64,000 nt of DNA from Tetranychus cinnabarinus. Lineage: Eukaryota; Arthropoda; Arachnida; Trombidiformes; Tetranychidae. Below, in pieces: positions 37,621 through 48,562 of the stretch. The DNA is taken from the NCBI GenBank assembly GCA_022266195.1, contig WHVY01000004.1, positions 7,209,501-7,273,500 of the forward strand, written 5' to 3'. Each line of letters begins with the position of its first letter. The first letter of the stretch is position 1. A program made the translations under genes and the position numbers. The notes beneath the pieces were generated by a model. The model was not told the DNA's origin. It saw nothing but the letters and a program-made list of their open reading frames with translations, and did not search any database.

Positions 37621-38057
37621 ATTTTTAAATATTTTATTGCTTTATTTAAAGACGTCATTGGAGATTGATCCATAAAGATGAAGATCTTGGAGTAAAGAAG
37701 TTGAAAGTTATCATTTTGAATTTACTCTGATCTACTTTATGGCCGGAGTAATTATCGAGCACTCCTACCTTGATAATTTTAAAAACCGATAATTCAGAAG
37801 AAAGTAAACAAGATTTTTGTGAACCTCATCATCGAGTCTATTTTCAAACAAAACTTGAGATCTTAACACCAAAGGATAAAAAAGTGAAAAATGAGACAAC
37901 CTTCATTATCAGTTTTTGATAATATCATATAAAACATATTGTAGTTTTCATCATATTGTTGACAGAATTTCAACACAAAAATCAGTAAATAAGAAGTGTA
38001 TCAGGACAAAATAGTTTTCTTTCAGAGCATTATTAAAGTGCTTTTATTTTATGGTTA
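37621..38057. other. Spacer between the ATG14 flank and the Cys-rich gene
   Basis: No frame is supported. A minus-strand AATAAA at 38043-38048, just after the Cys-rich gene stop codon, is its likely poly(A) signal. Confidence 0.5.
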
Positions 38058-38426
38058 CTAAAATTGAGGCAACATTTGCTTTTGACGATCGCAATAGGCA
38101 TAAAAATTAGTACAATAGAAAGATCCATGTTTTGGAATTTTAGCTTGACAACGCTGTTTGAACGCACCAGGATTGATATCTGCCGGTTCATTGGTCATAC
38201 CGTCTGGATTCATGGTGGAAGCATAATAATTTAGTAACTTGGAGCGCTGATATTCAGTGCAAAATTTAATCAGCTTATCATCGCTCACCATGCTTCCATC
38301 GGCACATTTACTTTCTGAATTTGGTTCCCTATTGCACATATTTGGGTTCCGAGTGTAAATGAAATCGAAACCAGAAGAGATCATGATGAAAATGAAGAGG
38401 ATCACGGAAAATGAAGGAATAGACAT
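38058..38426 (-). CDS. Small secreted six-cysteine protein, unrecognised family
   Basis: A single exon encodes 122 residues from the ATG at 38426. Residues 1 to about 24 are a strong signal peptide (MSIPSFSVILFIFIMISSGF). The mature part has six cysteines (NPNMC, SKC, KFC, QRC, FYC, YC), consistent with three disulfides, plus many polar residues. I do not recognise the family; small secreted Cys-rich proteins of this kind in arthropods include salivary, haemolymph and binding proteins. A TATA box and initiator upstream and a poly(A) signal immediately downstream support a real gene. It sits between the duplicated ATG14 flank and the repeat island. Confidence 0.75.
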   Translation of the reverse strand: MSIPSFSVILFIFIMISSGFDFIYTRNPNMCNREPNSESKCADGSMVSDDKLIKFCTEYQRSKLLNYYASTMNPDGMTNEPADINPGAFKQRCQAKIPKHGSFYCTNFYAYCDRQKQMLPQF

Positions 38427-38484
38427 TGAAATTGATAATAATAGCAAGAAGCTAGAGATTATAACGAACAGTGTTTAGTAAAAG

Positions 38485-38517
38485 TGATTTCCAGTTACAG
38501 AATTGTTTCTTTTTATA
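38485..38517 (-). promoter_or_regulatory. TATA box and initiator of the six-cysteine gene
   Basis: On the minus strand TATAAAA starts at 38517 and an initiator TCACTT has its A at 38485, 32 bases downstream. This predicts a leader of about 60 bases before the ATG at 38426. Confidence 0.65.
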
Positions 38518-38915
38518 CATTCATTAGTATATTCAGGTTTCTTGAAAACGCTCAATAAAAGTCGAGTCATTCAGCATCAGTTCAAATGTTAATGGATTCA
38601 CCTTGCTATTTATCTAATTCAAATCCGGATCCGGAAACATTCTATTTCTATCATGATTTGCATAGTAATTGAAATATCTCATCAACTACAACACTTTATA
38701 TTATGATGAGGATGGACAGGTGAGTCAACTAATCGTCAAGCAGAAGTTAGAAATGAAAGTCAATAAAAATCCAGGTCTTTACACACAAAAATTATCTTTC
38801 AGAGGTATGGTTATAAAGCTGAAAATTTCTGATAATGACAATGAAATGCGATACATAAAATCAAGAATAATTTAATTGAATGAAACTTAATTCCTTTTCC
38901 AAGACTCAAACACAC

Positions 38916-39104
38916 AAATTGTGCTCAAAGAGTAAATAATGATTGATAATCAAATGTGTCTCTGTCACATTCATTTCATTCATTTAACCTTTTCTTCATT
39001 TCGTTTCACTTTCACTCCAGTTTTCAATCCCTGCCTTCATTCCAGGTTCCTGTTATCAAATTCAATTTCAACTTGAGCTCAAATTTTAATTGTCTATCAT
39101 TTTC
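38916..39104 (-). repeat. Right arm of the long-range inverted repeat (partner at 1-187)
   Basis: This is the reverse complement of the first 187 bases of the window with few changes. The plus-strand open frame across it (38956-39264) is Ser/Phe-rich low complexity and not conserved in the partner as protein. Confidence 0.85.
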
Positions 39105-39842
39105 CAATTCCCTTGTTGATTATCATTATAACGCTTTCTGGTTTATCAATTATTTAGGAAATTATTTTTTGCAGCTCAATTATTTTCGTTACTTTTGCCA
39201 TCACTTAATTTTTTGTCAACTCAATGGGAAGAAAAGGCTTCACCTAGTTTCCACCAATCCATAAGATTATTCAAAAGGATTGTTGAACATTGCTGAGGAT
39301 CAGTTAAATGGTTCATTTGATGAATGTGCTGTGGAATTAATAAGCCTGATTAAATATGCTAATTGTTGAGATGCATTTTGTTATATTTCAACATTTGACA
39401 AACACAGTTGTACAGTTGAACATGTTTAAAACTTACAATGTATTCAAAGGAAGACAACTTGAAATGATATTCATTTACTTTCGATTTACTTTGTGCATCT
39501 AATGAAAGACAAAACTCATTATTGCAACAAACATTGTATCAAAGCCAAAATTTGCAGTAAAAAGCCTCAAGTTACTAGGTGTCCCAAAAGTCACGCAAGA
39601 AATGAAAACGCGATAACTTTTGCGGCTACAAGTTTGCCTGTCGAGTTAAGAACTGAGACGTTAAGGGTTTGCAGGTGCGTGAAAATGAAGTCCAATTGTG
39701 CTTTGTTATAAGCTTGATGTGACTGATCAAAGCGACTGCACCTATCTTTAGTTTAAACATTATTAATACTAAATTGTTTGAATATGGTTAAGCAAAATAT
39801 CATTTAAAGAACAGCATTCATTCAGTAGAACTTTCATTAGAA
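39105..39842. other. Spacer in the repeat island
   Basis: No gene is supported; a 72-codon frame at 39493-39711 has no domain. AGGTGTCCCAAAAG at 39577-39590 resembles a motif found at ends of some insect mariner-type elements, but no matching inverted end was found nearby. Confidence 0.4.
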
Positions 39843-41467
39843 GACCAAATCGTCGCAATTCTTCAACTCAACACTGTCTTCCATTATTACTTTTGTATTC
39901 TTGATTGTAACTTCACCCTAAATTTAAGATTTGACTGAAAATTTTGTTATTTGTTAATGTAAAGACGTTATAAAATATTAGTTGAAGTAAAAAGACACAA
40001 TTGTCACTTTTAAGCACTAATTCACACAGAATAACACAAATACTGAAAAACAAATGGCCAAAAACGAGTAAATATCAATTTAACGCAAATTTAGACTCAG
40101 TTAGCTTGTAGAGAGTTAAAAGCTGAGTCTCTTTATGTGATTTAAAAGTTTCTCTGATGTCCAATTTTCGAAAAAATCGCGTTCAAAGTTGAAACTTAAA
40201 TAGCTTTTTGTACAATAATGGAAGGAGATTTTTTCATGAAACTTCATTGGCCTGATGTTATTTTTGATGGGTAACCAGAAAATGATCTTATTATGAGAAA
40301 TAAAGTTTTTTGTTTTTGTAAAACTTCGATTCTTCGATTTTCATCCAAATCGATCTCATTCTTTGACCGTGCATGTTAGAGAACTGAAACTTATTTTTTA
40401 TCCCTAAAAATGGGTCGTACATATTATGTTAGCAATACTTTCTCAACAGTTTTCTCGATTTCGGACAATGACTAGAAAAATTTAAGCCTCAATAAATCGA
40501 GTATGGCTTCACCTAAAATCGTTATTCTTCCATCAAACATTAGATTCAATTTTAGGCTATGGTGAATTGAAAACCCAGATCATTCAACAAACTAGGAAAA
40601 GAGTTATAACATTGTATTACTTAGGTTGCCAGATTTGCTACCAGATTAACAAAGGTAAATGGTTACTTATGATGTGTTAGAATAAAATACATGTTATATG
40701 AATTAGCTAAGGTTTATTCGGTTTTCAGTCATATCATGTTGGAGCTGATAAAGAAATCTATTGTTTGGTCTAAAAATGACGATTTAAAATGAAGCCATTC
40801 TCGAAATATTTAGCCTCAAAGTTTTCTGGTCAATGTCCAAAATCGAGAAAACTATTGCTGAATCGGAGAAATTATTGCTACCATGATGTGAGTAAACAAT
40901 TTTTATAGATGAAGAATGATTTCTAGCTTTCTAACATGCACGGTCAAAGAATGAGATCGATTTGAGTGAAAATCGAAGAATCGAAGTTGTACAAAAACAG
41001 AAAACTTTATTTCTCATAATAAGACCATTTTCTGGTTGTTAATTAAAAGATACATAAGTTAATATAAGTTTGATGAAAAAATGCACTTCCATTATTGTAC
41101 AAATAGCTATTTAAGTTTCAACTTTGAACGCGATTTTTTCGAAAATTGGACATCAGAGAAACTTTTAAATCACATAAAGAGACTCAGCTTTTAACTCTCT
41201 ACAAGCTAACTGAGTCTAAATTTGCGTTAAATTGATATTTACTCGTTTTTGGCCATTTGTTTTTCAGTATTTGTGTTATTCTGTGTGAATTAGTGCTTAA
41301 AAGTGACAATTGTGTCTTTTTACTTCAACTAATATTTTATAACATCTTTACATTAACAAATAACAAAATTTTCAGTCAAATCTTCAATTTAGGGTGAAGT
41401 TACAATCAAGAATACAAAAATAATAATGGAAGACAGTGTTGAGTTGAATAATTGCGACGATTTGGTC
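39843..41467. mobile_element. 1.6-kb foldback (long inverted-repeat) element
   Basis: The arm 39843 to about 40536 is repeated in reverse complement at about 40776-41467. The outer ends match as GACCAAATCGTCGCAATT, and the inner parts also pair (for example ATGCACGGTCAAAGAATGAG with its complement). Arms are about 690 bases with modest divergence around a spacer of about 240 bases. No open frame for a transposase is present, so it would be non-autonomous. No target-site duplication could be assigned. The alternative is two copies of one repeat in head-to-head orientation. Confidence 0.8.
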
Positions 41468-41850
41468 AAAGAATGAGATCGGTTTGAGAGAAAATCGAAG
41501 AATCGAAGTTGGACAAATACATAAAACTTTATTTCTCATAATAAGACCATTTTCTGGTTTGCCATCAAAAATAACATAGCGCAATGAAGTTTCGTGAAAA
41601 AATCTCTTTCCATTATTGTACAAAAAGCTATTTAAGTTTCAACTTTGAACGCGATTTTTTCGAAAACTGGAGATCAGAGACACTTTTAAATCGCACGAAG
41701 AAACTCAGCTCTCAATTCCCTACAAACTAACAGAGTTTAAACTTGAAAGAAATCGATATTTACCCGTTTTTGCCCATTTCTCTTTAACTGTTTTTGTTAT
41801 TTTGTGCAAATTAGTGCATAAAAGTGACAATTGTGTCTTTTTAGCAACAA
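41468..41850. repeat. Partial direct copy of the foldback right arm
   Basis: This repeats about 40945-41320 in the same orientation but is more diverged. Shared landmarks include TTTCAACTTTGAACGCGATT and AAAGTGACAATTGTGTCTTT. It abuts the foldback element directly. Confidence 0.75.
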
Positions 41851-42284
41851 ACTGAATAATTATTTACTTTTATAACGCATTTAACTTAAGTAATACAATG
41901 TTAGGACTTCAATTGAATATCTTGAATGATCTTAGGCTTTTATACATCATTGCATGTAAGAGGCATCATGAGAATCGATGAAAGAATCATAAGAGCCACC
42001 GTTAACGAAGTATTGAAACTCCAAGTTGTGAGCATATTAGCCAAAATTAAGAGAACCGTTGATAGATCGGAGAAACTGTTTGGTCATTCATGTTTATTAG
42101 CTATTTGTGTCGTAAAAATAAGTTTAAACTCTTTTAATGCTGCTATCACTCGAAATAGAAGTTTATATTAGGCATTTATATATCATCGCAGGTAAGAATT
42201 AACATGAAAATCATCAAAGAATCATAAGAGCTACCATTAAAGAAATAACTAAAAAGACAGAATTAACGCATTTATTCACAGATT

Positions 42285-42830
42285 GACACAAATGGCCAAA
42301 AACGGGTAATAATAATTTCTTTCAAATCTGAACATTGTTGGTTTATAAAGACATAAGACTTAAAAACTGAGTCTCTTTGTGCGATTCAAAAGTTCGTATG
42401 ATGGACAGCTTTCGAGAAAATCGAGTTTGAAATTGAAACTTTGATAGCTTTTTATAAAATAATGGAAGCAGATTTTTTCGTGAAGTTCATTTAACTGATG
42501 TAACCTTTGATAATCAACAAGAAAATGTAATTATTTTGAGAAATGCATTTTTTGTTTCACTTTCATTTTGTTGTTTTTGAGAGACTCAGTTTTTTATTCC
42601 TACAAACTATTATAACTGAGTTCAAACTTGAAAGAAATTAGTTTTTACCCGTTTTTGCCCATTTTTCTTTCACTATTTGGGTTAATTTGTGCATAAAAGT
42701 GACGATTGCGTCTTTTTACAATAGCAACAACTCCATTACTTCAACTATTATTTTATATTATAACATGTTCATATTAATAAGTAACAAAAATTTCAGTAAA
42801 ATTGAATCTTTATTGATGGGTGAGTTTACA
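42285..42830. repeat. Older, degenerate foldback copy
   Basis: About 42285-42510 resembles the left arm (TGGCCAAAAACGGGTAA, GACTGAGTCTCTTTGTGCGA) and about 42570-42830 the right arm (CCCGTTTTTGCCCATTT, GTGCATAAAAGTGACGATTG). Together they form a third, much diverged inverted pair of the same family. Confidence 0.65.
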
Positions 42831-42939
42831 ATCAAGAAAGTCCAATTAATCTGTTTTATCAGAAAAAGAAAAGTTTTATTTCTTGAAATAAGTACATTTT
42901 ATGATTGATGATCGAAATTTAAATCTAAGTTGTACTTGT

Positions 42940-43732
42940 GTCCAAAATTGAGCCAGAAAAGTTACAAACTAATCAGATGAATTTACTTGAATCTAACCAA
43001 AGAGTAAGGTAAGCATCCATGTAGTAGGAAGCAACTGATAATAATTGAGTGATGTATGATGAGCGATTGAATCTCTTGGAATCCATGGTTCAACGATAAG
43101 ATATCGAGTACAATTAGATTCAACATTGGCCCATGAACCCATTGAGGGAGGACAACAGGTTGTTGAAAAGGATTCCGTTCCAGATTCTGAAATAAAGAGC
43201 GGACCTTCACTTTCAGAGTAAGTTGTATCTACTGAGTTGGTTGTAGTGGAGGTGATATAACTATTTTCACAATGGAAAGGGAAAATATGATCCTTCAACT
43301 GCATAATTGATTTTTGAGTTGCTTCCTTGATTTCACACCGAATCTTTGAACGCTCTGAGTCGGAAAGTTTAAGACGAGATGTAACTTGAGAAATAGCCTT
43401 CTTTGTAGTCTCCAGATCATTCAAAAATTTATCACCATTGTGGCGTAATATTTCGATTGTTCGACCCAATCTGCGAGAATATTTTTCGGCTTCAGCAACT
43501 TCTAATCGATGTGATTCAATTATTTTACGCATTGCACCATTTTTTACTTTATTTTCTGATATCGAATGTTCAACGGATTAAAAAATATAATATTGCTTTC
43601 ACCAAAATTTCAATTGTTATTTAAAAGATTACAGTTTATATTATTGTGATGACAATTTTGTTTTGATGAAAAAAGAAATAAGAGTAGAGTCATTATTTAA
43701 AGTTTAACTTGAGTCCAAAATTGAGCCAGAAA
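42940..43732. repeat. Direct repeats flanking the first ATG14 fragment
   Basis: GTCCAAAATTGAGCCAGAAA occurs at 42940-42959 and again at 43713-43732, with similar bases following on both sides (roughly 40 bases in total). The broken ATG14 copy lies between the two. Confidence 0.7.
43011..43577 (-). pseudogene. ATG14 fragment 1, internally deleted
   Basis: It matches the parental gene from about codon 95 to the middle. An internal deletion fuses the part around 35875-35923 of the parent with the part from about 36044, which breaks the frame after RDSIA. At the other end, after TGTTCAACGGATT, the sequence jumps to the parental 5' flank (match to 37141-37240), so the N-terminal third and the start are missing. 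It cannot make ATG14. It lies head-to-head with PRPF3 copy 1. Confidence 0.9.
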
Positions 43733-43998
43733 CGTACAAACAATTCAAATGATTTTCCTTTTAAACAGAGCGCTCTTTTGCAAAGAGTTTGCTAAAAGGC
43801 ATGAATATTGGTAATGACGCTCTCTAGTGAAAACTTTTTGAAACAAGAAAATTTAGTGGATCGTTTAAGGCCTTTCACTTTTCATTAATTCTAGTTTTTT
43901 TACTTATTTAATGGTATCATCTTTTGTATTACTTTGATTTTGTAACCATCGTGATCTTTATTGATTCATACTCTTGGTTGTGTTCAATCATTTTTCAG

Positions 43999-45507
43999 AT
44001 GTCAAACTCTTCTTCATTTGTTCCTAGTATGCCGATTGGGCAGCCATCCTCTGGACCCTCAGCAGATGAAATTAAAGCTCGGATCCAGGCTCAGCTTGCT
44101 AGCAGGATTGCTGCTTTAAATCAAAGTTTAGCTGCTTCTGACCTTTTGAGACGTACATCTACCATTGTACCTGGAACCAACTTATCTTCCAAAAATGACA
44201 CTTCTGTGAAAACCGTTTCAAAGCCTGCACCTTTAATTCTGGATCATGAAGGCAGAACTGTTGATATTACTGGTAAAGAAGTTCAATTGGTTCATCGTAT
44301 GCCCACTTTAAAAGCTAATATTAGAGCTCAAAAAAGAGAACAATTTAAATTGACTACCCAAGAACGTACTCATGATGAGGCAGTCAGTAAATTTTACGAT
44401 CCGCGGGTTGAAACCAAACCCACAGTTCGAGCAAAACGTAGTTTCAAATTCCACGAACCTGGAACATTTGAGACTCTTGCTCAGAAAATTCGTACCAAAG
44501 CAAAATTGGAAGTCTTACAAAAAGAAATAGCTCAAGCTGCTATGAGAACTGGAGTTTCATCTGCTGCACGACTCGCTGTATTAAGTGCCATTGTGCCAAA
44601 GAAAGAAAATAAGGAAGATGATATACCTGAAATTGAATGGTGGGATAGTTTTGTGTTAACAGACAATAGTTATGAAGCCTCAATCAATAGTGATAAGCCT
44701 CCGGAAGAAAAATATGAAGGTATAACACACCTTATAGAACATCCTATGCAAATGAAACCACCTGGGGAACCTAACAAAGTGATGCCACTACCAGTGTTTC
44801 TGACTAAAAAAGAACGCAAAAAATTGCGCCGTCAGAATAGGAGAGAAGCTTGGAAAGAGAAGCAAGAAAAGATACGTCTAGGATTGGAACCGCCGCCAGA
44901 ACCAAAAGTGAAAATGTCCAACATGATGAGAGTGTTAGGAGAACAAGCCATCAAAGATCCGACTAAAGTAGAAGCTCAAGTTCGGGAACAGGTGGCTAAA
45001 CGTCAAAAGGCACACGAGGAAGCTAATGCTGCGCGAAAATTAACTGTCGATCAAAAACGACAAAAGAAATTGAAGAAAGTGAAAGAAGACACTAGTTTAG
45101 GAGTTCATGTGGCCGTTTATCGTGTTTTAAATTTATCAAATCCAGCCAAGAAATTCAAAATTGAGGTGAATGCTAAACAACTTACGATGACCGGTGTTAT
45201 CGTATTATTTAAAAATGTAAATGTTATTGTTGTTGAAGGAGGACCTTCGCAACAGAAAAAGTTCAAAAGACTGATGCTTCAGCGAATCAAATGGAGCGAA
45301 GAAACTGTTTCAGCTGAATCAGACTCTGGAAAGAAGATTGAGAACAAATGTACTTTGATCTGGGAGGGTATGGTTAAGAATAGAGCTTTTGGAGAATTAA
45401 GGTTTAAGAATAGTCCCAATGAAAGTTTTGCCCGAGAGTTATTTAAAAATCATGGTGTCGAACATTATTGGGATTTAGCTTATAGTTCATCAATTTTAGA
45501 CAATTAA
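43999..45507 (+). CDS. PRPF3: U4/U6 snRNP protein Prp3, copy 1
   Basis: One open exon of 502 residues starts at MSNSSSFVPSMPIGQPSSGP. The PRP3 core is well conserved (EIEWWDS at about 213-218, LTKKERKKLRRQNRREAWKE, PPPEPKVKMSNMMRVLGEQA, AKRQKAHEEANAARKL, NLSNPAKKFKIE) and the C-terminal DUF1115-type domain ends in HGVEHYWDLAYS. Prp3 holds U4 and U6 snRNAs together in the tri-snRNP before spliceosome activation (established). The N-terminal PWI domain of the human protein is absent. The ATG directly follows TTTTTCAG, so a 5' UTR intron is possible. Against copy 3 it carries a 10-residue insertion after VPGT and a 3-residue one near QERT. Its downstream CATAAA replaces the AATAAA seen after copy 3. 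Confidence 0.93.
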   Translation: MSNSSSFVPSMPIGQPSSGPSADEIKARIQAQLASRIAALNQSLAASDLLRRTSTIVPGTNLSSKNDTSVKTVSKPAPLILDHEGRTVDITGKEVQLVHRMPTLKANIRAQKREQFKLTTQERTHDEAVSKFYDPRVETKPTVRAKRSFKFHEPGTFETLAQKIRTKAKLEVLQKEIAQAAMRTGVSSAARLAVLSAIVPKKENKEDDIPEIEWWDSFVLTDNSYEASINSDKPPEEKYEGITHLIEHPMQMKPPGEPNKVMPLPVFLTKKERKKLRRQNRREAWKEKQEKIRLGLEPPPEPKVKMSNMMRVLGEQAIKDPTKVEAQVREQVAKRQKAHEEANAARKLTVDQKRQKKLKKVKEDTSLGVHVAVYRVLNLSNPAKKFKIEVNAKQLTMTGVIVLFKNVNVIVVEGGPSQQKKFKRLMLQRIKWSEETVSAESDSGKKIENKCTLIWEGMVKNRAFGELRFKNSPNESFARELFKNHGVEHYWDLAYSSSILDN

Positions 45508-45713
45508 CATTGAAATTGAAACTCATCAATGTTTTATTTATGAGTAGACGATGATGATCTCTCATATGTGAGTTTGCCTTAAGAAACTGACACATAAATG
45601 ATGCTTGCTAAATGATATTTTTGTGCTTTTATTATTTAAAGACCTTATTTTGATTTCCACTACAGTTATCCTGAAAATTTCCTGAAATACTGAAAGCAGA
45701 AATGATAAGGTTG

Positions 45714-45741
45714 GTGCTGATGCTGATGCTGATGCTGATGA
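45714..45741. repeat. GCTGAT short tandem repeat
   Basis: GGTGCTGATGCTGATGCTGA continues to GATGATGAAT. The parental sequence at 35208-35226 has only GAT triplets here. The same tract recurs at 48534-48561 in the tandem copy. Confidence 0.85.
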
Positions 45742-45742
45742 T

Positions 45743-46893
45743 GAATATTATTGAGAATCATTGATTCATTTTTTACGGATAAACGATGTAACAGCATAAA
45801 GAGCAGTTTCAGCAATTGATGACATAATTCCACCAGTCATACTAGTAGTTTGTTGTGAAGTGAATAAATCCACATAAGGAGTTGTATTGGACGATGTAAC
45901 TGACTCCCAATCATTTCCAATACATTCTTCATCGAAGATGTCATCTGCTTCGGAAAAATCTTGACTTTCAGATGGTTCAACCAGAATATAATCAGGATAT
46001 AAGGATTCTTCAACACGGCGGTGAGTTTCCGAGTCAATGTAAATTGGCCCAGCTTGATCAAGATTACTAAAGTTTGGATTGAGAAGTAAAGTTAAATTAT
46101 GACCCGTGTAAGTTGGTTCCAAATAACGGGGATCAACTCTTTGTGAAAGGCATAGATAAATTAGATTTGCATTTAATTTGGCAACTTTATGGAGTATCTC
46201 TTCGTCAGTAAGAAAAATTTCGGGCCCTGAATCACTACACTTAGAATAAAATTCAACAAAATTGAGCCGTTTAGGGAACCGAGCATCCATGTAGTAGGAA
46301 GCAACTGATAATAATTGAGTGATGTATGATAGGGCAGCAGAGACTCGATAAGAATCATTTTCACGAATTTTTCCATCCAGTCCATCTGTTTCACCAATAG
46401 GACTAAGTTTAATAGGATCTTTCATCTTATCTAACCAATGGCAGTAGGCGCGAGCAATTGAATCTCTTGGAATCCATGGTTCAACGATAAGATATCGAGT
46501 ACAATTAGATTCAACATTGGCCCATGAACCCATTGAGGGAGGACAACAGGTTGTTGAAAAGGATTCCGTTCCAGATTCTGAAATAAAGAGCGGACCTTCA
46601 CTTTCAGAGTAAGTTGTATCTACTGAGTTGGTTGTAGTGGAGGTGATATAACTATTTTCACAATGGAAAGGGAAAATATGATCCTTCAACTGCATAATTG
46701 ATTTTTGAGTTGCTTCCTTGATTTCGCACCGAATCTTTGAACGCTCTGAGTCGGAAAGTTTAAGACGAGATGTAACTTGAGATATAGCCTTCTTTGTAGT
46801 CTCCAGATCATTCAAAAATTTATCACCATTGTGGCGTAATATTTCGATTGTTCGACCCAATCTGCGAGAATATTTTTCGGCTTCAGCAACTTC
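45743..46893 (-). pseudogene. ATG14 fragment 2, lacks the N-terminus
   Basis: It is nearly identical to the parent from codon ~123 to the stop, with the frame still open for more than 360 codons. The first ~122 codons, including the cysteine cluster and half of the coiled coil, are missing: the sequence runs into PRPF3 copy 2 at 46893. A few residues differ (for example the parental TCGGTTACATC region differs by one base). On the 3' side about 105 bases of parental flank are deleted and the GAT tract has become (GCTGAT)n. It has no promoter of its own and is probably not functional. Confidence 0.9.
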
Positions 46894-46896
46894 CAG

Positions 46897-48327
46897 GCTC
46901 GGATCCAGGCTCAGCTTGCTAGCAGGATTGCTGCTTTAAATCAAAGTTTAGCTGCTTCTGACCTTTTGAGACGTACATCTACCATTGTACCTGGAACCAA
47001 CTTATCTTCCAAAAATGACACTTCTGTGAAAACCGTTTCAAAGCCTGCACCTTTAATTCTGGATCATGAAGGCAGAACTGTTGATATTACTGGTAAAGAA
47101 GTTCAATTGGTTCATCGTATGCCCACTTTAAAAGCTAATATTAGAGCTCAAAAAAGAGAACAATTTAAATTGACTACCCAAGAACGTACTCATGATGAGG
47201 CAGTCAGTAAATTTTACGATCCGCGGGTTGAAACCAAACCCACAGTTCGAGCAAAACGTAGTTTCAAATTCCACGAACCTGGAACATTTGAGACTCTTGC
47301 TCAGAAAATTCGTACCAAAGCAAAATTGGAAGTCTTACAAAAAGAAATAGCTCAAGCTGCTATGAGAACTGGAGTTTCATCTGCTGCACGACTCGCTGTA
47401 TTAAGTGCCATTGTGCCAAAGAAAGAAAATAAGGAAGATGATATACCTGAAATTGAATGGTGGGATAGTTTTGTGTTAACAGACAATAGTTATGAAGCCT
47501 CAATCAATAGTGATAAGCCTCCGGAAGAAAAATATGAAGGTATAACACACCTTATAGAACATCCTATGCAAATGAAACCACCTGGGGAACCTAACAAAGT
47601 GATGCCACTACCAGTGTTTCTGACTAAAAAAGAACGCAAAAAATTGCGCCGTCAGAATAGGAGAGAAGCTTGGAAAGAGAAGCAAGAAAAGATACGTCTA
47701 GGATTGGAACCGCCGCCAGAACCAAAAGTGAAAATGTCCAACATGATGAGAGTGTTAGGAGAACAAGCCATCAAAGATCCGACTAAAGTAGAAGCTCAAG
47801 TTCGGGAACAGGTGGCTAAACGTCAAAAGGCACACGAGGAAGCTAATGCTGCGCGAAAATTAACTGTCGATCAAAAACGACAAAAGAAATTGAAGAAAGT
47901 GAAAGAAGACACTAGTTTAGGAGTTCATGTGGCCGTTTATCGTGTTTTAAATTTATCAAATCCAGCCAAGAAATTCAAAATTGAGGTGAATGCTAAACAA
48001 CTTACGATGACCGGTGTTATCGTATTATTTAAAAATGTAAATGTTATTGTTGTTGAAGGAGGACCTTCGCAACAGAAAAAGTTCAAAAGACTGATGCTTC
48101 AGCGAATCAAATGGAGCGAAGAAACTGTTTCAGCTGAATCAGACTCTGGAAAGAAGATTGAGAACAAATGTACTTTGATCTGGGAGGGTATGGTTAAGAA
48201 TAGAGCTTTTGGAGAATTAAGGTTTAAGAATAGTCCCAATGAAAGTTTTGCCCGAGAGTTATTTAAAAATCATGGTGTCGAACATTATTGGGATTTAGCT
48301 TATAGTTCATCAATTTTAGACAATTAA
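46897..48327 (+). pseudogene. PRPF3 copy 2, 5'-truncated
   Basis: As far as I compared, it is identical to codons 27-502 of copy 1, with the stop and 3' flank intact. The promoter, start codon and first 26 codons are replaced by the inverted ATG14 fragment. The frame stays open back to a TAA at 46837-46839 without an ATG. The first in-frame Met is in HRMPTLKANI, well inside the protein. It could only be expressed from an internal start or as a fusion transcript, so I call it a pseudogene, with the caveat that the whole unit may be an assembly duplication. Confidence 0.85.
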
Positions 48328-48562
48328 CATTGAAATTGAAACTCATCAATGTTTTATTTATGAGTAGACGATGATGATCTCTCATATGTGAGTTTGCCTT
48401 AAGAAACTGACACATAAATGATGCTTGCTAAATGATATTTTTGTGCTTTTATTATTTAAAGACCTTATTTTGATTTCCACTACAGTTATCCTGAAAATTT
48501 CCTGAAATACTGAAAGCAGAAATGATAAGGTTGGTGCTGATGCTGATGCTGATGCTGATGAT

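Noticed and set aside
38956..39264. 102-codon Phe/Ser-rich frame over the right inverted repeat arm
   Set aside because: The frame is low complexity, and the partner copy at 1-187 does not preserve it as protein.
39577..39590. AGGTGTCCCAAAAG as a mariner-type element end
   Set aside because: No inverted partner or target duplication was found nearby, and one short motif is not enough.
43924..43998. 25-codon N-terminal extension of PRPF3 copy 1
   Set aside because: The extra segment is hydrophobic, is absent from copy 3, and ends at an acceptor-like TTTTTCAG just before the conserved ATG. It is more likely 5' UTR or intron.
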